Below are positions 24,670 through 34,024 of a stretch of DNA of 64,000 bases, one piece after another. Position numbers and translations under genes: made by a program. Each line of letters begins with the position of its first letter. Position 1 is the first letter of the stretch. Under the pieces are notes generated by a model. The model was given only the letters and a program-made list of their open reading frames with translations, ran no database searches and was not told the origin of the DNA. Source of the DNA: CADDYT01 sp035294125 (GTDB taxonomy: Bacteria; Chloroflexota; Ktedonobacteria; Ktedonobacterales; Ktedonobacteraceae); contig DATGLM010000057.1 of NCBI GenBank assembly GCA_035294125.1, positions 62,001 through 126,000 of the forward strand, read 5' to 3'.

Positions 24670-26106
24670 ATGAATACATATGCGACCGTAGTGCTTGCAG
24701 CGGGCAAAGGTACACGGATGCGTTCAACCCTGCCGAAAGTGCTTCATCCTCTGGCCGGGTTGCCACTACTGGCGCATGTACTGAATGCCGTTGAGGCTAT
24801 TCCCGCCGCCCCTATTCTTGCCCCCTTTGTTACGCGAATTGAGACCTTTCGCCCTATCGTCGTGCTTGGTCACCAGGCGGAGCAGGTTGAAGCCCGCTTT
24901 GGCAATCGCTACATCTACGCCCTGCAAAAAGAGCCGCTTGGCACCGCTAATGCGCTGCTGGCAGCAGAAGATGCTGTCGATTCGCTCGTTCCCCTGCCGG
25001 ATACCGTGCTGGTCTGCTATGGCGATACCCCTTTGCTCAGCAGTGAGGTGCTGGCACGTGTGCTGGTCGAGCATATTGAAAGCAAGGCCACGATCACCTT
25101 TCTGACCGCTATAGCCGAGGGACCGGGCGATTATGGGCGCATCATGCGAGACGCGAACGGCCAGGTGCGCGAGATCGTCGAACTTAAGCGGGCAACGGAG
25201 GAGCAGAAACGCATTCGTGAAGTCAATTCTGGCGTCTACTGCTTTGAACGCAAGTGGCTCTGGCCTGCCTTGCAGATGCTGCCGCGCAATGCTGGCGGCG
25301 AGTACTTCCTGACCGATCTCATTGCCTATGCCAGCGCGCAGGGACGTACAATTAGCACCGTCAGTGGCTCCCTTGAAGAGACGATGGGCATTAATGATCG
25401 CGTGCAACTGGCCCATGCTGAGCAGGTGCTGCGCCGCCGCATTCTGGAACGGCACATGTACGCAGGCGTGACCATCATCGACCCGGCTACCACGTATATC
25501 GAGGATGGAGTAGTGATCGGCCCCGATACCGTTATTCTGCCCGGTACCATGATTACGGGAAAGACGCGCATCGGAACAGGTTGCCATATTGGCCCCTATT
25601 CGACCATCGACTCCTCGACTATTGGAGACCGCTGCGTCATCCGCAACTCGGTACTGGAGGAGACGGTCTTTGAAGATGAGGTCTCTATTGGTCCCTTCAG
25701 CCATTGTCGTCCCGGTGCCCATCTTGCGCGTGGTGTACGTATGGGGAACTTTGGAGAGGTCAAAAATTCACATATCGGTGCAGAAACAGATATGCACCAC
25801 TTCAGCTATATTGGTGATGCCACTGTAGGCGAACATGTCAATGTTGGCGCAGGTACCATTACCTGCAACTATGATGGAGTACACAAAAATCGTACAGTCA
25901 TTGGAGATGGAGCCTTTATCGGCAGCGATACGATGCTGGTTGCCCCCGTTACTGTAGGAGATCAGGCCCATACCGGGGCCGGGTCCGTTGTGACAAAAGA
26001 TGTTCCACCCGGTGCGTTGGTTGTCGGAGTTCCGGCAAGAGCGATACGGCGGGTAAAATCTCGGTCTTCTGAAGACACGGTGCCTGAAAGTGGCAAAAAG
26101 GAGTAA
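24670..26106 (+). CDS. glmU: Bifunctional GlmU (GlcNAc-1-P uridyltransferase / GlcN-1-P acetyltransferase)
   Basis: 478 residues, close to the typical 455-460. The N-terminal pyrophosphorylase domain has VLAAGKGTRMRSTLPKVLH, LGTANALL and CYGDTPLL; the C-terminal left-handed beta-helix shows hexapeptide repeats and the acetyltransferase block GNFGEVKNSHIG, then GAGTITCNYDG. It makes UDP-GlcNAc for peptidoglycan. First gene of a tight operon with the CNNM protein (8-base gap) and HMG-CoA lyase. AAAAAGGA lies about 14 bases before the ATG, rather far for a ribosome site. The tail past residue 460 is polar and specific to this protein. Confidence 0.96.
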   Translation: MNTYATVVLAAGKGTRMRSTLPKVLHPLAGLPLLAHVLNAVEAIPAAPILAPFVTRIETFRPIVVLGHQAEQVEARFGNRYIYALQKEPLGTANALLAAEDAVDSLVPLPDTVLVCYGDTPLLSSEVLARVLVEHIESKATITFLTAIAEGPGDYGRIMRDANGQVREIVELKRATEEQKRIREVNSGVYCFERKWLWPALQMLPRNAGGEYFLTDLIAYASAQGRTISTVSGSLEETMGINDRVQLAHAEQVLRRRILERHMYAGVTIIDPATTYIEDGVVIGPDTVILPGTMITGKTRIGTGCHIGPYSTIDSSTIGDRCVIRNSVLEETVFEDEVSIGPFSHCRPGAHLARGVRMGNFGEVKNSHIGAETDMHHFSYIGDATVGEHVNVGAGTITCNYDGVHKNRTVIGDGAFIGSDTMLVAPVTVGDQAHTGAGSVVTKDVPPGALVVGVPARAIRRVKSRSSEDTVPESGKKE

Positions 26107-26114
26107 ATGTTTCT

Positions 26115-27584
26115 ATGGACGGCCCTGGCTTAGCAAGTATAGCCGCCGCAATCGCTGTTCATTTCCCACAATTTACCGGGGAAATGTGGTTACAATTTTT
26201 TATACTCATCATCTCTCTTTTTCTCAGCGCGACGGCTTCCGCCGCTGAAACCGCTCTTACCTCAGTGAGCCGCATCAAGCTCAAGAACATGGTAGAGGAG
26301 GGCGATCAAAAAGCCATACAGATCGATCACCTGCTCGCAGAACCCAATGTCTTTCTTTCCACCATCCTGGTTGTCAACAGTGTGGCCGTCATCGTCGCAT
26401 CCAGTATGGCAACCGTACTGGCTCTGACCTTCTCAGCCTCCTTCGGCGAGGTGATTGCTACCGTTGTTACCTCACTCGTTGTACTGATCTTCTGTGAAAT
26501 TACGCCCAAGACGGCTGCTGTGCAGAATCCGATACGCTGGGCGCGCTTGATGGTCGGCCCCGTGCGCCGGGCCGCCTGGCTCCTGCACCCCGTTGTCTGG
26601 TCTCTGGGTGCGATCACCAATTTCTTCGTTCGTTTCCTGGGAGGCGGACAGATGAAGCATCGCGGTCCCTTCGTGACCGAAGAAGAACTGCGCCTGCTCG
26701 TCTCGGTGGGCGAAGAAGAAGGGGTACTTGAAGAGGAAGAGACTGAGATGATTCGCAGCATCTTCGAGTTCGCTGATACGACTGTGCGCGAGGTGATGAT
26801 TCCGCGTATCGACATGGTGACGTTGGAAAGCGATGCCACCGTAGATCAGGCAGTTGACCTTGCCCTGCAAGGCGGTTTCTCGCGCATTCCCGTCTACGAA
26901 GATAATATTGATAATATCATCGGTATTCTCTATACCAAAGATATGCTCAAGCAGTTGCGCGAGGGTCACGATCACACGCCTATTCGCGATCTACTGCGCC
27001 CGGCCTACTTCGTGCCGGAGACCAAACGCCTGGATGACCTGCTGCGCGAGATACGCCAGCGCCGCATTCACATGGTGATTGTCGTCGATGAATATAGCTC
27101 CGTCGCCGGTCTCGTCACTATCGAAGACCTGGTAGAGGAGATCGTCGGCGATATCAAAGACGAGTTTGACCGTGAGGAGAACCTGTACGAGCGCGTTAGC
27201 CCCGATGAGTATATCTTTGATGCGAAAATCAGTATCAACGATTTCAACGACATTACAGACATGCACCTGGACGATACCTACTATGATACGCTCGGGGGCT
27301 TCCTCTACGCGCAGCTTGACAAGATTCCCGTCGCCGGCGATACCACCACTTTTAACGATACAATCTTTAAGGTCCTGGCCACGCGTGGTCGGCGCATTAC
27401 CAAGGTGCAGGTAGTGCGCCACCCCAGCCAGACCAGAAATCTTCAGCAGCCTGCTGAAACTCAGGCTGAACAGGCGCAGCAACAGGCAAATAACCCGGAA
27501 GTGTCTGATCACATGCAGCGGCCACAATCCGGGAATCTCTCACCTGAACGATCTTCTCAGCAAGGTTTGAAAAGAGGAGCATAG
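26115..27584 (+). CDS. CNNM/CorC-HlyC family membrane protein with CBS domains
   Basis: 489 residues. An N-terminal DUF21/CNNM membrane domain with several hydrophobic helices (after LFLSATASAAETALTSVSRIKLKNM), a CBS pair beginning near VREVMIPRIDMVTLESDATVD with a second half at RIHMVIVVDEYSSVAG, and a CorC_HlyC C-terminal domain. These proteins are implicated in Mg2+/Co2+ efflux or membrane stress tolerance; the old name hemolysin is misleading. The last 45 residues are rich in Gln, Ala and Pro and probably disordered. It lies 8 bases after glmU and 2 before the HMG-CoA lyase gene. Confidence 0.92.
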   Translation: MDGPGLASIAAAIAVHFPQFTGEMWLQFFILIISLFLSATASAAETALTSVSRIKLKNMVEEGDQKAIQIDHLLAEPNVFLSTILVVNSVAVIVASSMATVLALTFSASFGEVIATVVTSLVVLIFCEITPKTAAVQNPIRWARLMVGPVRRAAWLLHPVVWSLGAITNFFVRFLGGGQMKHRGPFVTEEELRLLVSVGEEEGVLEEEETEMIRSIFEFADTTVREVMIPRIDMVTLESDATVDQAVDLALQGGFSRIPVYEDNIDNIIGILYTKDMLKQLREGHDHTPIRDLLRPAYFVPETKRLDDLLREIRQRRIHMVIVVDEYSSVAGLVTIEDLVEEIVGDIKDEFDREENLYERVSPDEYIFDAKISINDFNDITDMHLDDTYYDTLGGFLYAQLDKIPVAGDTTTFNDTIFKVLATRGRRITKVQVVRHPSQTRNLQQPAETQAEQAQQQANNPEVSDHMQRPQSGNLSPERSSQQGLKRGA

Positions 27585-27586
27585 GG

Positions 27587-28525
27587 GTGAAACCAGACCT
27601 GACATCTCTTCCACGCACGGTACGCGTCGTTGAAGTTGGCCCGCGTGACGGTTTGCAGAACGAGAAGGCGCTCGTTCCGACGGAGCAGAAAATACAGTTC
27701 ATCCAGATGCTGGCCGATGCTGGCTTGCCTGTCGTCGAGGCAACCTCTTTCGTCAGTCCGCGTGCTATTCCCCAGCTAAGCGATGCCAGCATGGTCATGG
27801 CTCGCCTCAAGCGATTGCCCACCACCGATTATCCTGTGCTGGTTCCGAATCTGAAAGGCATGGAACGGGCGCTGGCAGCCGGTGTGCGCTCCATCGCGGT
27901 CTTTACGGCGGCCAGTGAGAGCTTCACCCGTCACAATATCAATGCTACCATTCAGGAAAGCCTCGACAATTTTCGCCCTGTCGTCGCGCTGGCGAAGCGA
28001 GAGGGTATTTCCGTGCGCGGCTATATTTCCACCGTCTTTGGCTGTCCCTACGAGGGCAAAGTAGCTCCTCGCCAGGTGCTCGACGTGGCACAGGCCTTGC
28101 TTGCGATGGGCATCGACGAACTTTCACTGGGTGATACCATTGGCGTTGCCACGCCCAATCAGGTGGTTGAAGTGCTTGACCTGTTGATGGGCGGGGGTGG
28201 TATTCCTGTGGAGAAACTGGCCGTTCACTTCCACGATACGCGCGGCACGGCCCTCGCGAATGTCCTCACCGCCCTGCAAATGGGCGTCAGCATCGTCGAT
28301 TCTTCCGCTGGTGGCCTCGGCGGTTGCCCCTACGCTCCGGGCGCGGCAGGCAATCTCGCCACCGAAGACCTCCTCTACATGCTCAACGGCCTCGGCATCT
28401 CTACCGGCGTTGATCTCGCGAAAGTGGTTGCCGCCACCAGTTTCATTGCCCCTCTGCTTGGTCATGCCCCGACCAGCAAGTATTATCAGGCTGCTGTCGG
28501 TTCCGGCACAGAGGCATGCTATTAA
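27587..28525 (+). CDS. mvaB: Hydroxymethylglutaryl-CoA lyase
   Basis: 312 residues, TIM-barrel HMGL-like. Begins (GTG start, ribosome site GAGGAG upstream) with the conserved EVGPRDGLQNEK, which binds the divalent metal, and carries the catalytic Cys247 in GGLGGCPYAPGA. It cleaves HMG-CoA to acetoacetate and acetyl-CoA, the last step of leucine degradation, and so completes the pathway whose carboxylase and hydratase are encoded 7 kb away on the other strand. It follows the CNNM gene by two bases, so it is transcribed with cell-wall and ion genes rather than the liu-like operon. Confidence 0.94.
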   Translation: MKPDLTSLPRTVRVVEVGPRDGLQNEKALVPTEQKIQFIQMLADAGLPVVEATSFVSPRAIPQLSDASMVMARLKRLPTTDYPVLVPNLKGMERALAAGVRSIAVFTAASESFTRHNINATIQESLDNFRPVVALAKREGISVRGYISTVFGCPYEGKVAPRQVLDVAQALLAMGIDELSLGDTIGVATPNQVVEVLDLLMGGGGIPVEKLAVHFHDTRGTALANVLTALQMGVSIVDSSAGGLGGCPYAPGAAGNLATEDLLYMLNGLGISTGVDLAKVVAATSFIAPLLGHAPTSKYYQAAVGSGTEACY

Positions 28526-28637
28526 GAAAGTCCACCAGGGCATACTCCAGAGATTTTTTCCATAGAGGGGCTATTGGAGGTGTGCTCAGAATGACATGCG
28601 AGAGAGTGTTGTCCATCGGCTAAACAAGGAGACAGGA

Positions 28638-29630
28638 ATGAATTTTCATCTTTATCCTAAAGTAGAGCTTCATCTTCACCTCGATTGCTCCTTAAGCTAC
28701 GAGGTTGCGCGCAAGATTGATCCTTCTGTGACCGAGGAGGCGTACCGGCGTGATTTTATTGCGCCTGCGAAGTGTACCAACCTGGCCGATTTCTTGACTC
28801 GCGCGCCATATGCTATTGCTCTCATGCAGACTGAAGAACACCTGTATCTGGTCGTTACAGACGTTTTCGCGCAATTGCGGCGTGACAACCTGCTCTACGC
28901 GGAGATACGCTTCGCGCCTTATCTGCACACTGAGCAAGGACTCTCGCCGGAGCAGGTTGTCGAGGCCGTTGAGGTAGCGACATCACAGGCCAGTGCATCC
29001 ACCGGCATCGAAGCCCGGCTAATTCTCTGTACGCTGCGCCACTTCACAGCCGAACAGAGTCTCCACACGGCAAGGCTGGTTGAGCGTTTTCGTGGTACGC
29101 ATGTCGCTGCGCTCGACCTGGCGGGTGACGAGGCTGGCTTCCCGCTCGAGGCCCATATCCCTGCCTACCGCTATGTTGAAGAGCGCAACCTGCCACGTAC
29201 CGCTCACGCCGGTGAGGCAAGCGGCCCCGAAAGCGTCTGGGAAACCCTCCGTTCTCTGCATCCTCTGCGCATCGGTCACGGGGTGCGCAGTAGCGAGGAC
29301 CCGACTCTCGTCGAGCATTTGAGGAAAGAACGCATCCATTTAGAGGTTTGCCCCACTTCTAACCTGCAAACCAATATCTATGATACCTACGCTGATCATC
29401 CTATCAACAGTCTCTACGAAGCCGATCTCTCTTTAAGCGTCAATACCGATACCCGTACCATCACCGACATTACGCTAACCCAGGAGTACGAAAAGCTGCA
29501 TCGGTTCTTCGGCTGGGAGAAGTTGCACTTTCTCCACTGCAATCTGGAAGCTATCCGCGCCTCATTCCTCCCCGAAAGCAGAAAACAAGAGCTGGCAGCA
29601 CAATTGCAGGAAGCTTACGAAAAGCTGTAG
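28638..29630 (+). CDS. add: Adenosine deaminase family enzyme
   Basis: 330 residues. Zinc ligands HLH (H12, H14) in KVELHLHLD, TAHAGE with the catalytic Glu, RIGHGVRS, and SVNTDTR, where the usual DD pair reads DT. The first Asp (zinc ligand) is kept. It would convert adenosine or deoxyadenosine to inosine in purine salvage; a neighbouring specificity such as adenine or 6-aminodeoxyfutalosine deamination cannot be ruled out. I chose the ATG at 28638, which follows AAGGAG; a further in-frame start at 28596 lacks one. The gene ends inside a 22-bp inverted repeat. Confidence 0.9.
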   Translation: MNFHLYPKVELHLHLDCSLSYEVARKIDPSVTEEAYRRDFIAPAKCTNLADFLTRAPYAIALMQTEEHLYLVVTDVFAQLRRDNLLYAEIRFAPYLHTEQGLSPEQVVEAVEVATSQASASTGIEARLILCTLRHFTAEQSLHTARLVERFRGTHVAALDLAGDEAGFPLEAHIPAYRYVEERNLPRTAHAGEASGPESVWETLRSLHPLRIGHGVRSSEDPTLVEHLRKERIHLEVCPTSNLQTNIYDTYADHPINSLYEADLSLSVNTDTRTITDITLTQEYEKLHRFFGWEKLHFLHCNLEAIRASFLPESRKQELAAQLQEAYEKL

Positions 29631-29669
29631 GGACGCTGCCTGGCGCTCGTCCCTACAGCTTTTCGTAAG
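29614..29669. terminator. Bidirectional terminator between add and the S41 gene
   Basis: A perfect 22-bp inverted repeat (29614-29635 and 29648-29669) with a 12-base loop. The left arm includes the last codons and stop of the adenosine deaminase gene. AAAAG/CTTTT inside the arms gives U-rich stretches on both strands, fitting two convergent transcripts. Confidence 0.75.
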
Positions 29670-29690
29670 ATAGTTCCTTCACCTGTCCAT

Positions 29691-31136
29691 TTATTTATGT
29701 GTGCTCAGGTAGCTAATGGCGTACACCAATTGGTTGTCACCGCTTTTGAGGATTTGCTGCACCGTCATGTTCGACTCCTGCTCAATGTCTGGTGTGAGCG
29801 GGTTGGCCTTCGCGTTCAATGTGACATCGATATTGGGTTGCACCCCGTGGTCGCGAATGAACTGGCCGTCGGGTGTGAGCCACTCCTGTGTCCCGATCAG
29901 CAGGGCCGAGCCGTCTGAGAGAGGGAACTCTTGCAGGACGGTGCCGGTGCCGAAGGTCCTGGTGCCGATCACGGTTGCGCGGTGGTTATCTTCCAGTGCA
30001 GCGGTGACGATCTCCGCTGCGCTGGCTGTGTTGCCATTTGTCAGCACGACTAGCGGGGTGGTGGTATTGTCTGTAGCGCCGGTGACTGACACTTTTGTCT
30101 GTGTTCCACTGCTGTCCTGTTCGATCAGCACGACGCCTTTTGACATGAAGAGGCTGGCGGTGTCGACGGCTTCGCTCAGGTAGCCGCCCGGATTGTTGCG
30201 CAGGTCAAGGATGATGCCGGTAGCGCCATCCTTTTTGGCCTTATCGAGATCCTGGCGCAGGTTGGCGGAGACGCCGCTGGCAAACTGCACGATCTGGATA
30301 TCGGCGACATGATCCTGTGGAATGTAGTACATCAGCACGTTCGGCACATTGATCTGTGCGCGCACCATCTTGAACGTCAATGTCTGATTGGTAGAGGGGC
30401 GTTTTATGGTGAGGGAGACACTGGTTCCCGCGTTCCCGTGGATCATTGATGTTACCTGATCGAGGCTTTTTCCGGAAACGCTCGTGCCGTTGACGGCGGT
30501 GATGATATCTCCCGGCTTGATACCCGCTTTCTGCGCTGGCGAACCGGGAATGGTTGAGATGATGACAATATTTCCGGTCGTGGCGTCCTGCTGCAAGGAG
30601 ATGCCGATGCCAACGAACTGTCCACTCAGTTGTTGATTCTCAGACTTCACCTCTTGTGGGGTCAGGAAGCGGGTATGTCCCGTGTCGTGTAGTACCTGCA
30701 CCATCGCCTGGATGGCGCTGTATGACATCTGCTGATAGTTAACGGCTTTGCGATCGACATAATTCTGGTCAATATCTTGCCAGGCCTGATCAAAAAGGTT
30801 CTCGTATTTCTGTGACTGGCTGCTCGCCACGAAAGTGCCTGAGAAGGTCTGATGACTGAACCAACCTCCTATAAAAGAAAGTATGATAAGCACGGCAACG
30901 ATCACGAACTGCCAGAAACTGAAAAGTGGTCGTCGCTCTCGATCGTTGCCCGGATTGGGTCTGTACCAGCGATGATTGGAATTTGTCCCAGACGCGGCCT
31001 GCTGCGTATTGGTTGGGGGCGTAGCAAACGGGCTAAAATCGTCATGTGGCGCTTGTTGAGGTTGAGATTGAGATGATGTATCTATCTGATGTTGCTCAGG
31101 CTGTTCATACCAGCGTGGATCGTCGTAGCTGCTCAC
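29691..31136 (-). CDS. S41 (CtpA/tail-specific protease) family protein lacking the catalytic lysine
   Basis: 481 residues. About 70 polar residues inside, one transmembrane helix at about 73-97 (FWQFVIVAVLIILSFIGGWF), then outside: an N-terminal helical part, a PDZ domain around residues 165-240 (GIGISLQQD, GSPAQKAGIKPGDIITAVNG) and the S41 core. Ser372 in NTASAAEI matches the nucleophile. The Lys that should lie 25 residues later, as in E. coli Prc and B. subtilis CtpB, is Thr397 (RTFGTGTVLQ; FGKG in active members). Either another residue replaces it or the protein is a non-cutting peptide binder. It converges on add across a shared terminator. Confidence 0.9.
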   Translation of the reverse strand: MSSYDDPRWYEQPEQHQIDTSSQSQPQQAPHDDFSPFATPPTNTQQAASGTNSNHRWYRPNPGNDRERRPLFSFWQFVIVAVLIILSFIGGWFSHQTFSGTFVASSQSQKYENLFDQAWQDIDQNYVDRKAVNYQQMSYSAIQAMVQVLHDTGHTRFLTPQEVKSENQQLSGQFVGIGISLQQDATTGNIVIISTIPGSPAQKAGIKPGDIITAVNGTSVSGKSLDQVTSMIHGNAGTSVSLTIKRPSTNQTLTFKMVRAQINVPNVLMYYIPQDHVADIQIVQFASGVSANLRQDLDKAKKDGATGIILDLRNNPGGYLSEAVDTASLFMSKGVVLIEQDSSGTQTKVSVTGATDNTTTPLVVLTNGNTASAAEIVTAALEDNHRATVIGTRTFGTGTVLQEFPLSDGSALLIGTQEWLTPDGQFIRDHGVQPNIDVTLNAKANPLTPDIEQESNMTVQQILKSGDNQLVYAISYLSTHK

Positions 31137-31270
31137 CGATAGCCTCCCTGTGTTTTTCTTCAGTTGGATAGAGATTGTGAAGCTCTATTGCTCGTATCCA
31201 TCCCATACAATCAGATGACGTTTGTCGTATCGTAATCCTCCATCATTGAAAAGTCAATGTATGGGTTCAG

Positions 31271-31308
31271 AGAAAAAAAGGGTGTAGTTCATGCGCATGA
31301 ACTACACC
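31271..31308 (-). terminator. Terminator downstream of infC
   Basis: GGTGTAGTTCATGC (31281-31294) and its exact complement (31295-31308), followed on the leftward strand by CTTTTTTTCT (31271-31280). A classic intrinsic terminator about 77 bases after the infC stop. It shows that rpmI and rplT, often co-transcribed with infC, are not part of this unit. Confidence 0.85.
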
Positions 31309-31384
31309 TCATTATGCTTGCTGGATTATTGCTGCCGCTTATGCTGGATACGCACGGACTACTGATTCTGGTATGAATAAGATT

Positions 31385-32047
31385 TCACGATTCTGCCGAT
31401 GTGGAACCTGTTGTCTCGTTGCTCTCTGGTACGGTAGCAGGTTCGGGAGCGGACTGTGGGGCAGCTTTCTGTTTACCGGCTGCTGGTGTCTGTTTCTTTG
31501 GTGGTTCCCAGCCGGGAGCGCGTGAGACGATCATGGACATCATACGTCCCTCCATCGTCGGTGAGCGCTCGATCACTGCCGACCCTTTCAATACCTCTGC
31601 GACTTCGTCCAGGAGCTTGCGGCCAATATCGGGGTGGCGCATCTCTGCGCCTCGGAACTGAACGCTCACCCGCACTCTATCCCCCTCGGCCAGAAATTCT
31701 TGAATCTTGCGCGTCTTCACGTTCACGTCGTGTTCGTCGGTACGTGGGCGCAGGCGAATTTCCTTCAAGGTGATGGTCTTCTGATTCTTGCGGGCCTCGT
31801 TCTCTTTCTTGGCTTGCTCGTACTTGTAACGGCCATAGTCCATCAATTTACAGACCGGCGGTACGGCATTGGGTGAGACCTCGACCAGATCAAGGTTCCG
31901 GTCGCGAGCAATATCGAGCGCACGCGCTGGGGGCATGACTCCGATCATTTCTCCGTTCTCATCGATCAAACGGATTTCACGCGCCCGAATGCGCTCATTC
32001 ATACGGGTTTCGCGTGTACGGTCGTTCCCCCGAAAATCCCTGTTAAT
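31385..32047 (-). CDS. infC: Translation initiation factor IF-3, AUU start
   Basis: 220 residues from an ATT start at 32047-32045; the protein then begins I/M-NRDFRGNDRTRETRMNERIRAREIRLIDENG. The ATG 15 codons later (32002) would cut off conserved IF-3 sequence. A strong GGGAGG ribosome site (32056-32061) stands eight bases before ATT. AUU starts are the known basis of IF-3 self-control: IF-3 rejects non-standard start codons and so limits its own synthesis. Both IF-3 domains are complete (N-domain through KLMDYGRYKYEQ, C-domain from IRLRPRTDEHD). About 45 residues of Pro/Ala/Ser/Glu-rich tail follow. No rpmI or rplT is adjacent. Confidence 0.95.
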   Translation of the reverse strand: MNRDFRGNDRTRETRMNERIRAREIRLIDENGEMIGVMPPARALDIARDRNLDLVEVSPNAVPPVCKLMDYGRYKYEQAKKENEARKNQKTITLKEIRLRPRTDEHDVNVKTRKIQEFLAEGDRVRVSVQFRGAEMRHPDIGRKLLDEVAEVLKGSAVIERSPTMEGRMMSMIVSRAPGWEPPKKQTPAAGKQKAAPQSAPEPATVPESNETTGSTSAES

Positions 32048-32350
32048 AGGCTAATCCTCCCTTTTTTCTAATGAAATTGTACGGCACGTCTAATGGGCCT
32101 CATAAAGTGTATCATATCACTCCTGTGAAGTCAATGAAATTTTTCAGTCAATCGCGAAGTGCCTTTTGCAAGAGAATGAAGGTGACAGGCCTTGCTAATC
32201 TCTCCATCCTCTGGTACACTTGATACAAGAACTCCCAGACCTTTGCGTGGCGCTATTGCTCTATCGTTTCCTTAGAGTTTCTACACAGATGTATGACTAT
32301 CTTCTCTGCAAGAGGCAGGGTTGGCCTCAAGAGATCAAAGGAGAACTCTT
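32048..32350. other. Intergenic region between infC and the DUF255 gene
   Basis: Divergent spacer holding the infC promoter and ribosome site on one side and AAAGGAG (from 32338) for the DUF255 gene on the other. I see no further gene or RNA. Confidence 0.6.
32106..32134 (-). promoter_or_regulatory. Promoter of infC
   Basis: Leftward TTGACT (32129-32134), 17-base spacer, TACACT (32106-32111), giving a leader of about 50 bases before the AUU start. Confidence 0.55.
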
Positions 32351-33994
32351 ATGAGCGGTGATGTGGATGCTGGCCATAGGCGGTCAGCATTCCTGACTCC
32401 TCCCACTTTCCGCTTTTCTCCTCGTCCTCATCATGCTCACCTGATTCGCTGGCGTGAATGGGGGGCGGCGGCTTTTCAGGAGGCGCAGGAGCAGAAAAAG
32501 CCGATTTTTCTGCTCATCTCTTCTCTCTGGTGCCAGTGGTGCCATATCATGGACGAGACAACCCTTTCTGAGCCGACCATCATCTCCATTCTCAATGGCG
32601 ATTATATTCCCATCAGGGTCGATTGTGACCTGCGCCCCGACGTCAACCAGCGTTACAACCAGAATGGCCTGCCCAGTGTCCTGCTGCTGACGCCGGAGGG
32701 TGAGATTCTCTGGGGTGGGGTCTATGTTCCTGCCAGGCAGATGCTCTATTACCTGGGTCACGTGCGCCGCTACTATGGTGAACATGCTCAGGAGATTGAG
32801 GTGCAGGTGCGAGAATTGCAAGATCGTCGTTTCACGCGCAAGCTTTCACAAGCACTTCCCAGGACGGGCCTGCGTTCTCTACTGATTGAAGAACGCAGCG
32901 AGCTAGCCAATCTCCCCGCTGAGGCAGGCAGCGTGCTGCGTGACCTCTATGACGCCGATTATGGCGGATTCTGCATTCATCCGCACATGAAATTTCCTCA
33001 CCCGGAGGCGCTGGAACTGCTGCTCATGCTTGCCCGGCATGAACCATCAGGGCAGGTTGACCAGACGGAGCTGCTAGACGCCTTGCACATGGTCTCTTAC
33101 TCGCTCGAACAGATGTGTGAGGGTGGTTTGTGGGATAAGGAGGATGGCGGGTTCTTTCGCTACTCGGCTGCCAGCGACTGGAGCATGCCGCATACGGAGA
33201 AAATGCTGGATGAGAATGCCGCCATGCTTCGTCTGCTATTGCTGACCGCTGAAGCCACTGGTTCGCGTAGATGGCACGACCTCTCCTACCGTCTCGTGCG
33301 CTACATGAACACGACGCTCTGGAATGAGGGCATGGGCGTCTTTAGCGGTAGTCAGAGCGCTGACGAGGAATATTACGAACCTGGCCTCTACTCACGAGCC
33401 ACCCGCGAAGCTCCTCCCGTCGACACGGCTATTTATACAGCCTCGAACGCCCGTGCGATCTCATCCTATCTGCTCGGCGCGCGGATACAGGGCGATGCCT
33501 TGATGGAGAAGAAGGCTTTGCGGGCCCTGGATTGGCTCTGCGAACATATGGTGCATCGCGCAGGCTGTATGTATCATTATTTCCTCAATGGCTATACCGG
33601 CTTGCCCGGCCAGCTTGCCGATCAGGTCTGGATGACCCGTGCCCTGCTGGACGCTTACGATCTGCATAAACGCAAAGCGTACCTGGAGACGGCCATCGCG
33701 CTTATGCATTTTGCCTGTGAGGAGCTGCTGGACGGGCAAAACGACCTGTTTTATGATTATCCAGAGAGTCCCGATGCGCAAGGGCGTCTCTGCCTGCGCG
33801 AGCAGCCATTAATCGAAAATGCCCTCGCTGCCGAATGCCTGCTGCGTATGGCCGCTTACAGCAAGCGCTCTCACCTGCGCGATACCGGCCTGCTGGTTCT
33901 CTACGGCTGCCTCGACAAGTACCGTCGTACAGGTATCCTGGGGGCGATCTATGCCTGTGTCGTCGCCCAGGTCATAGAGAACGGCTGGCTCTAG
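32351..33994 (+). CDS. DUF255 (YyaL-like) thioredoxin-fold/six-hairpin protein
   Basis: 547 residues. An N-terminal thioredoxin-like domain with CQWC (C61, C64) in SSLWCQWCHIMDE, then an alpha/alpha-barrel resembling GlcNAc-epimerase or six-hairpin glycosidases (GLWDKEDGGFFRYSAASDW; HTEKMLDENAAMLRLLL). Family members are usually about 650-700 residues, so this one is somewhat short. Function of the family is not established; a redox or sugar role is only suggested by the folds. The ATG at 32351 follows AAAGGAG; an in-frame TTG 30 bases earlier has no ribosome site. Confidence 0.88.
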   Translation: MSGDVDAGHRRSAFLTPPTFRFSPRPHHAHLIRWREWGAAAFQEAQEQKKPIFLLISSLWCQWCHIMDETTLSEPTIISILNGDYIPIRVDCDLRPDVNQRYNQNGLPSVLLLTPEGEILWGGVYVPARQMLYYLGHVRRYYGEHAQEIEVQVRELQDRRFTRKLSQALPRTGLRSLLIEERSELANLPAEAGSVLRDLYDADYGGFCIHPHMKFPHPEALELLLMLARHEPSGQVDQTELLDALHMVSYSLEQMCEGGLWDKEDGGFFRYSAASDWSMPHTEKMLDENAAMLRLLLLTAEATGSRRWHDLSYRLVRYMNTTLWNEGMGVFSGSQSADEEYYEPGLYSRATREAPPVDTAIYTASNARAISSYLLGARIQGDALMEKKALRALDWLCEHMVHRAGCMYHYFLNGYTGLPGQLADQVWMTRALLDAYDLHKRKAYLETAIALMHFACEELLDGQNDLFYDYPESPDAQGRLCLREQPLIENALAAECLLRMAAYSKRSHLRDTGLLVLYGCLDKYRRTGILGAIYACVVAQVIENGWL

Positions 33995-34024
33995 TGTGAA
34001 TGTCCGGGTAATGCAATCTCTGCA

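Noticed and set aside
24766..25722. Leftward open frame of 318 codons
   Set aside because: Antisense to glmU; no motif.
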